From Alphaproteobacteria bacterium (GTDB lineage Bacteria; Pseudomonadota; Gammaproteobacteria; JAGOUN01): 45,483 bases of DNA. Below, in pieces: positions 35,216 to 43,200 of the stretch. The translations under genes were made by a program, and so were the position numbers. Numbering within the stretch: the first letter of the stretch is position 1; each line of letters opens with the position of its first letter. The notes below the pieces were generated by a model. It was not told the origin of the DNA, searched no databases, and was given only the letters and a program-made list of their open reading frames with translations. The DNA is taken from assembly GCA_021151585.1 (NCBI GenBank), contig JAGKWX010000017.1, positions 1 through 45,483 on the forward strand, given 5' to 3'.

Positions 35216-36052
35216 ATGCGCATTGAAATGAGTTTAATAATTTTAGCACTACTGATTCATCGTTGTACAAACTTTGTGATCAACAAAAACTTTAAACCGA
35301 CAAAAGGAGTTTTGTCGGAAAAAATCACATTTTTCGGAAAAAAGACCACAATTTTGAAGGCGGAATCTATAATGTTTCATGATCAACGCCCTTACTTAAA
35401 TCGAAGCATTTCAATTAAAGATTTTAATGAATTCTATTGGAAGAAAAATGAATTGATCAATTTTTGCAAACAAAATAATTTATCGTCTTGCGGAAATAAA
35501 ATAGAAGTTACTCAACGTATTGGAGCGTTTCTAGCTACTGGAAAAGAGATGCATTTTGTGAAAGGATTAACAAGAAACCAACGAGATAGTCACTTTAAAT
35601 TATTAACTCCAAATACAGTTGTTATGAATTATAAAAGTGACAAGGTTACTCGAGATTTTTTTATCCGAGAAATAGGAAAACACTTTACCTTTAAATCAAC
35701 AGTATTAAATTGGATTAAAGAACAGCAACAGCGAAAAATTACGTTAACTTATGGGGATATTGTTCACAAATGGAAAGAAATTTATAATGAACAAACGAAT
35801 TCTTTGTTTCAAACAAAAATCCCAATACAATTTCAATTTAACCAATTTATGCGAGATTGGAAATTAGCGAAGGCGGGTCCAGGAGCCAAAAAAGCTTGGG
35901 TGTTTATTCGTTCACATCGAGGATTACCCACATTTTCTCATTATATGCAAGTTCGTAATCAGCACATAATACAAAATCAATCCAATCAAGATGAAAATTT
36001 AATGAAAAACAGTACTGGTTGCAAGGGAATGCGGATCGTCACAAAGAATTAG
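35216..36052 (+). CDS. SAP/DUF6434-type protein 1
   Basis: A 278-aa protein. Residues 63-112 form a SAP-like helix-extended loop-helix (ISIKDFNEFYWKKNELINF, then KIEVTQRIGAFLATGK), and residues 125-245 match what I know as DUF6434 (VVMNYKSDKVTRDFFI, ITLTYGDIVHKW, FQFNQFMRDW). SAP folds bind DNA or RNA. The first 52 residues are poorly convincing; ATG 35372 (MFHDQRPYLNRS) is an alternative start that fits other members better. It is a paralogue of the next gene and lies between the two copies of the 51-bp inverted repeat. Its role is unknown; DNA-binding regulation of the adjacent cluster is a possibility. Confidence 0.7.
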   Translation: MRIEMSLIILALLIHRCTNFVINKNFKPTKGVLSEKITFFGKKTTILKAESIMFHDQRPYLNRSISIKDFNEFYWKKNELINFCKQNNLSSCGNKIEVTQRIGAFLATGKEMHFVKGLTRNQRDSHFKLLTPNTVVMNYKSDKVTRDFFIREIGKHFTFKSTVLNWIKEQQQRKITLTYGDIVHKWKEIYNEQTNSLFQTKIPIQFQFNQFMRDWKLAKAGPGAKKAWVFIRSHRGLPTFSHYMQVRNQHIIQNQSNQDENLMKNSTGCKGMRIVTKN

Positions 36053-36154
36053 TAAGTCCAATCATTGAATGCCGCGTGAAGTCTCTTTTTAAAAGCATAA
36101 GCTGCATCCAAAGTGCGCGACTATTTGTATATAATTAATGATCAATCTTGCAGC

Positions 36155-36170
36155 GTGAGATATGTCTCAC
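36155..36170. promoter_or_regulatory. Palindrome GTGAGA-N4-TCTCAC, candidate operator
   Basis: A perfect 6-bp inverted repeat with a 4-base centre. The corresponding segment in the left copy (35092-35107) is GTGCGA-N4-TCTCAC, with one arm degraded by a single base. This suggests a protein-binding site kept in both copies. Confidence 0.5.
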
Positions 36171-36205
36171 GAAAAAATCATCCGTCCTTTTAATATTTCC
36201 TTAAC
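36155..36205 (-). repeat. Inverted repeat, right copy (upstream of SAP2 and the megasynthase)
   Basis: Reverse-oriented copy of 35057-35107 with 5 mismatches in 51. The GTTAAGG end faces SAP2. Inside it, 36155-36170 is a perfect palindrome GTGAGA-N4-TCTCAC on either strand, of operator size. The two copies therefore stand in the same orientation with respect to the exporter and the SAP2/PKS genes. Confidence 0.85.
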
Positions 36206-36357
36206 ATTTAAAGACTGATACTTTCAGCCTGAAGTTTCAGAAAAAGGCAATGGCAACTCTTATGTACTTGCTTGTTAGCGGTTTATGTCGCCCAAGAGTT
36301 TTTTTCCATAAAATGAGTCGAGGGTTTCAATTTAAATTTTTTTATGAGGTAAATGTA

Positions 36358-37230
36358 ATGCTTAAAAGAAAATTATCCATAGGCGCTGATGAATATACAG
36401 AAAAAACAGCTACGGAAGAGCCGGCGAGCACCAGCTCAGCTGAGAGTGGAGTAAAAAACACTTCTAGCTACTCTCAACAAGCATCGGCATTTTTTGAATC
36501 AGATGAGCGACAATCTTTTATGAAAATTCGTAGATATGTAGACCAACATGGTTTTGGCCCAACTACTCCTGATCTAGCTATAGGGTTGTCATCAGAAATT
36601 TTTTTAAAACATTATTATGATAAACAGACCCTCTTAGAATTTTGCCGTGAACATGGTATTCCTTCACAAGGACAAAAAAATGAATTAACTTGCAGGATTG
36701 AGCATTTTCTTCGGACAGGAAAAATTCTACATGTTAATACTCCCAAGAAAAATACTTTACCATTTGATAGTGAATTAGGTTTACGTTTAGATAGGCAAGT
36801 GGTTAATTATAAGAGTGATCCAGTAACAAGAAGATTTTTTGAAAAACATATCCCTGGCTTTACTGGATTTAGCGCTTATGTACAAAAGTGGTTAAAGGAA
36901 AGATTGGCCAATAATGAAAATTTTACTTATGCTGAAGTAATTGAAGAGCATAAACAATATTTAAGAGATAAAACTCGAGCGCAAGTTAGAGGTGAAGCAA
37001 CAAAAGTTGCACACGATTCTTGCCAATTTAATCAATTTTACATTGATTATAGTCACGATCCAGCAAAAAAACCTCATACCGCTAAAGAAGCTTGGGAGCT
37101 GGTTAGAGATTCAGAGGGAGACAAAACTTATAAACGATATCAAGATAAAATCCAAGAAATTAGTGCATTGATTGATGCTCAACCGCAAGATGATGAAGAT
37201 CAAGTTACTTTTAAAAAAAATAAAAAGTAA
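36358..37230 (+). CDS. SAP/DUF6434-type protein 2
   Basis: ATG 36358 is preferred because GAGG lies eight bases upstream; an earlier ATG at 36250 would add 36 residues. The 290-aa product has a Ser/Thr/Glu-rich low-complexity N-terminus (to about 48), a SAP-like domain at 80-122 (KQTLLEFCREHGIPSQGQK) and a DUF6434-like domain at 143-265 (VVNYKSDPVTRRFFEKHIPG, FTYAEVIEEH, CQFNQFYIDY). The C-terminal tail is acidic then basic. It is paralogous to the preceding gene. The stop is only 37 bases before the megasynthase start, on the same strand and probably the same transcript, an unusual partner for a PKS-NRPS. Confidence 0.75.
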   Translation: MLKRKLSIGADEYTEKTATEEPASTSSAESGVKNTSSYSQQASAFFESDERQSFMKIRRYVDQHGFGPTTPDLAIGLSSEIFLKHYYDKQTLLEFCREHGIPSQGQKNELTCRIEHFLRTGKILHVNTPKKNTLPFDSELGLRLDRQVVNYKSDPVTRRFFEKHIPGFTGFSAYVQKWLKERLANNENFTYAEVIEEHKQYLRDKTRAQVRGEATKVAHDSCQFNQFYIDYSHDPAKKPHTAKEAWELVRDSEGDKTYKRYQDKIQEISALIDAQPQDDEDQVTFKKNKK

Positions 37231-37267
37231 CGTTAGGTTAATTAATCATAGAATTGGTTATTAAAAA

Positions 37268-40200
37268 ATGTTCCGTGGTCATGGTTCTTTATCAAAAAAA
37301 TACGATAGTGTTTCATCTGTTAATGATGAGTTTGACTCAATCTCGATTGTTGGTTACTCGTTACGATCCCCAGGAGCAAATTCAGCTGAAGAATTTTGGC
37401 AGCTTGTCTCAACGCAAAAAGAAGCGCTTACAGATTACCGCATTAGCGATCGTTTAAAAATTAAAGATGTTAATTTAGATAAAACAGTATATCGTGGTGG
37501 TTTACTTAAATCGCCTATTGATCAATTTGATCCTGGCTTCTTTGCTATTGATCCTGCTGAGGCAACATTTATGGATCCTCAACAGCGAATTTTATTAGAA
37601 ACCACATGGCATGCTTTGGAACACGCCGGTATTACTTGTGACACATTAAGCCATCTAAAAACCGGTATTTTTGTGGGAGCATCAAATCAAGATTTTGGAA
37701 AGTTAATTACTAAATATACCCCCGTTGATCAATATCATCGCCACGTTAATCCTGGTGGACATAATGGCACATTGGCTGGACGGCTGGCTTATTTTCTAAA
37801 AACTAAAGGACCTAGTATAGTTTTTGATAATGCATGCGCGTCTTCTTTAACTGCTCTTCATTATGCAAGACAAAGTATTCAAAGCGGAGAAATTGATGTC
37901 GCAATTGTGGGTGGGGTAAATCTTATTTTATCTTCTGATTTCACGGTTGGTGATCTAGCGATGGGAGTCATTTCTAAATCTGGCACACTCCGTTCATTCT
38001 CCGATGATGCAAATGGTTACTTACGAAGTGATGGTATTGCTGTGGTAGTATTATGCCATTCTCAAGTTGCACAAGATAAGCTGTTTAATATTCACGGTAT
38101 TCTATCTGCGACTTGTATAACGCAGGAAGTTGAAACAAAACATTTTACTGTCCCTGGCGTTAATAGCCAAGTTTCAGCAATGAAATATGCTTTATCCCAA
38201 GCAAGCATTCAAGCTGAAGATATTGATGTTATTGAGGCACACGCAACAGGTACATTAATCGGCGACGCTATTGAATTATCTGCAATTGAAAAAGTTCATG
38301 AGACACGCTCTTCCGACAAGCCACTATTAGTGTGCTCCAGCAAACCAAATATAGGCCACGCCGAAGCTGCGTCTGGTCTAATTAGCTTGATAAAAATATT
38401 ACTTACTATGCAGCATGAATTGATTCCTGGTCAAATTAATTATAGTGGGTATAACTCTAGAACAACTAATAAGTCAACGCCCATTCAAATTTTAGAGAGC
38501 TCTGTTCCTTGGAGAGCGGAGGAACAACGTATTAGACGAGCCGCCATTACTAGCTTAAGTTATGCGGGTACAAATGTACATGCCATCATATCGGAACCGT
38601 CAAAACAAACTTTAACAGATGAAATAAGATTAACGCGTCAATGGGAAATGTTAGTAAAAGATGATCTCTCTTTGAGAGACTTACCTGATTGGGCTATGAG
38701 CCATCAAGAGAATCCAAGCTGTTTATTATTAATATCCGCAAGAACAGAAAATGCATTGCGATTTCAACTAAAACAATTCAAAGAATATTTAGAAACAGTT
38801 GAAAATACCCCTAAAAATTGGCTAAATATTGCATATAGTTCTGCAGTCAGTCGTCAACATTTTGAAAATCGTGTAGCAATATTAGCGAAGAATATTTCTG
38901 AAGCGGTTGAACAATTAAGTGATTTACTGAAATTAGAAAAATTACCTGTAGCACGTTTTGATGAGTCTAGTGAAACAGAGATTGATGAAAAATTCAATAA
39001 TATAGAAATTACGGATATTCAAATTTCTCAGATACTTGTACAATACAAAAATGATATTTTGTTTCGTTATTTTGTTAATCGAGAACTTTCTGTTAGTCAA
39101 AAATATCTATTAAAGATTACATTAAATGATCTTTCTAAGATAAAGACTGTTGCTTTAAAAGATTTTTCTGATTTAAAGTTAGCATTTCTGTCTGCGCAAA
39201 TAAATTATAATAAATTTATGGGCCTTCCAGAAGAGATACGTGGAACTGATTTCAGTTCTTTAGGATTTCAACATCAACTATTGACATCATATTTAAAAGG
39301 CATATCAATTAATTGGGAGCGGGTCTGGTTTGGTAGTATTCGAAAACGTGTCAGCTTACCTTTTTATTCTTTTGAGCATCAATCCTACTGGCCGGCTATT
39401 CTCGGAGGAGACAATGTTGCAACACGCAATCTTTCAATTTCAATAGCAAGAAATGATGATGACGCGCAATTGTTAGCAATATTTTCTAAGGTTACTAAAA
39501 ATAACATAAAAGATATTGATAGTAATTTTTTTGATTGCGGTGGAAGTTCTATTAAACTTGCGGAACTACAAGATGAAATCCTGTCACAAATGGGCGTTGA
39601 GATTGCCTTAATAAGCTTATTTGAATTAAGTTCGGTTAGAAATATTTCTGATAAGCTACCAATTGATCGTAATATTGCAAAACCTTTGTTAATTGAAGCA
39701 GATGTACAAAATAAATATCAACCATTTCCCCTAACACCTATACAACAGGCTTATCTTTATGGTCGTGCGCTACCGATTAAGATGCTAGGAGGAGTCTCTA
39801 CTCATTTATACTACGAAGTTGATTGGAATGAGTTAGATATAACTAAATTTGAGCAAAGCTTTAATCAAATGATCCAGCGACATGATATGTTGCGCGCTAT
39901 AATTAATCAATCAGGAAAACAAATAATTTTAGAAAATCCTGGCTACTATAAGATTTGTGCTTATGATTTTAGCGCGATTCACTCGCAAGAAGACAATCCC
40001 TCAGATACAGCTCTTCGAGAGTTACGATCTCATGAAAAATTTCAAGCAGATCAATGGCCATTATTTCGTGTAGAGGTAATTCAGTACCAGCAAGCATATC
40101 GTATCCTGCTAAGTTTTGATTGCTTAATTATTGACATGTTCAGCATGCATACATTAATGCGTGAATGGTTTCACCTTTATCATAGCTCGGGTCAAACTCT

Positions 40201-43200
40201 CGTTCCACTCCAGTTAAGTTTTAGAGATTATGTACTAGCAACACAATCTTCTGTTACTAAAACTTATGAACGTGCAAAATCTTACTGGCTCGAACGTATT
40301 CCAGATTTGCCAGGTGCACCTGAGCTACCATTTAGAATGCATCCTTCTGAATTAAAGGCAATGACTTTCACTCGTTTAACCAAAACGATTCCTGCCACTC
40401 AATGGAATGCAATAAAAACAAAAGCGGCACTGCATCATTTGAGTCCTACCAGTGTATTGTTATCTTTGTTTGCGGCTGTTATTGCCAAGTGGAGTACTAA
40501 TAAATCATTTTTATTAAATTTAACTTTATTCAATCGTCAACCGATACATGCAGAAATTCAGCAAATATTGGGTGATTTTACTGTAACAGAGTTATTAGCA
40601 GTTGATGCGACAATACTAGCGAAGAATAGTTTCATGACCTTCCTTCATGCCATGCATCGTCGTCTTTGGGAAGATTTAGAACACACTGCCTTTGATGGAG
40701 TTAGTGTTACACGTGAATTGCTTAGACAAAAATATTCTCAAAATGACTACATTGTAGCTCCAGTTGTATTCACCAGTTTATTGAATCTCGGTGAAAACAA
40801 ACAAAGTGGCACTTGGTTGGTTATGGATAATATCCGATATAGTATTACACAAACACCGCAGGTACATCTTGATCATAAAACCTTTGAGCAAGATGGCGCG
40901 TTGGTCGCCGAATGGGATTATCCGCAAGGTTTATTTGATGATATCCTAATCGCTGATATGCATACCTGTTATTGTGATTTGGTAGAAAAAATAGCAGAAC
41001 ATGACTGGCAAGAAAAGTTGCCAGAAGTGTTACCTCACTGGCAAAAACAGGTGATTTATTATGAGCCAGTTGAGCATTTTTCTGAAGAAGAAAAAGGGTT
41101 ACATCAATTATTTGACCAATCAAGACAAAAATATCCGAGTAATATTGCCGTTATTTCAGAAGATCAAACCCTTACTTATCATCAAATATATGCGACGGCA
41201 CAAAGGATTGCGCAACAGTTGGCACCTATTGCAAAAACCAATGAGTTAATTGCTGTGTTGTGTCCACCAGGATGGCGGCAAGTTACTGCATGTTTGGGGA
41301 TTCAATATGCTGGTAGTGCTTATTTACCTTTAGAAGTCAATCTGCCAGAAAAGTATTTATCTGATTTACTTATTGAGACTAATGCAAAAGCAATTATTAG
41401 TTGCTATCAGTTTTCTGAATTATTAAATAAAATTTGTGAAAATAATGCAGTAACAAAAATCATACTCGATGAAGTCACCGAAACCTGCGAGCATCATATC
41501 GATCAGAATTATGCTCCAGATAATCTCGCTTATGTGATATTTACTTCAGGTACTACTGGCAAGCCAAAAGGAGTAATGATTTCGCATCGTGCGGCTGTAA
41601 ATACCATACTGGATATTAACCAACGCTTTAAAGTGAATGAACATGATAAGGTTTTTGCTATTTCTAAACTCAATTTTGATTTATCTGTCTATGACATTTA
41701 TGGTTTACTAACAGTAGGTGGTCAAGTAATATTTCCGGCATTAATCGACGATAAAGAGCCTGCGCGTTGGTATGAGCTATGCAGGCAACATGAAGTTAGC
41801 ATCTGGAATAGCGTACCGATGATTGTAGAGATGTTGGTATCTTACTTGGATGCGAAAAAGAAGCATACTTTACAATTACCGAGTCTTCGCTTGGTGATGA
41901 TGAGTGGTGATTGGATCCCACTGCAACTACCTGAACAAATTAGCAAATATTGTTTAAATCCAAATTTACTTCGTGTCAGTTTAGGTGGCGCAACTGAAGG
42001 CTCAATTTGGTCGATCGCCTATGAGATTAAAGCAATTCACTCTGGTTGGACTTCTATTCCTTACGGTAAAGCGCTCTCTAATCAAACAATGATGATACTG
42101 GATGAGCTTTTGCAAGCATCACCGGTTGGCATTGAAGGCGATATTTATATTGGCGGTATAGGAGTCGCTAAAGGCTATTGGCGTAATGTTGAAAAAACTC
42201 AAGCAGCATTTAAATTTAATCCTGCTGATGGCCGCATGATTTATCGTACAGGTGATCGTGGTTATAAAAACGCTAATGGAGAAATTATTTTTTGTGGTCG
42301 AATAGATAATCAAGTCAAAATTAATGGTTATCGTATAGAGCTTGGAGGCATTACTACCAGCCTAAATCAGATTAGTGGCATAGAAGACAGTGCCGTTATC
42401 CCAGTTGAAGATCAAGGAGGAAAAAAACTAGTTGCATTTGTCAAGCGAGTCAAACCGATTCGTTTTGAAGAAATGCTTAATCGTATTAGCAGTTCATTGT
42501 CAGCAAACGAAAAAATAGAATTTGCAATAACATCCCAGCAATCGTTTCATCAAAAAATATTACAAGGCGCCAAAAGACTTGGATTAACTGATTCGATAGT
42601 AGAGCCGTCCATTTGGTACGCGCGAAAAAGTTATCGCCAATTTAATAGCGACTCACTGGTTAAAATAGAGGAGTTGGTGCAACTATTTTCTTCAACTACT
42701 AAATCTATTTTTAAACAAGCACCGAAATCGCTTTCGTCATTATTATCGGTTTGTGCTGCTGTTAGTGATGAAAAACATTCATTACCAAAATATGTTTACC
42801 CATCAGCAGGAAGTAGTTATTCAATAAAAATCTATGTGCTGGTTGGTGAAGGATCCGATGAAATTGCAGCAGGCACTTACTATTATTATGCAAAAGAACA
42901 TGCGTTGTATCAACTGGATACACAGAAAACTCACTCTGGATTATCATTAATTACCGTTGCTTACAACGATTTGATCAAACCACTGTATGGCAAGCGAAGT
43001 GCAGAATTTGCTGACTATGAAGAAGGTGCAATCCAAGCATTATTATCTCTAGCAGCCAACCAATTAGGTTGGCGAGTCCAGCCATCTATAACAAAATCGG
43101 CTCATGATTTAGTTACCCTGTTAAATCTTGGTGACCAAGATCGTATTTTATCTCATATCGATATAAAAACTTCCACTGACTCTACGTCGCCTAGCATTTT

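Noticed and set aside
37254..37457. Short + frame over the start of the megasynthase
   Set aside because: It overlaps the N-terminus of the KS1 frame in another frame and has no protein-like features; the KS1 frame is clearly the coding one.
40845..42947. Several 60-90 codon frames on the minus strand inside the megasynthase
   Set aside because: They are antisense shadows of a strongly conserved coding frame.
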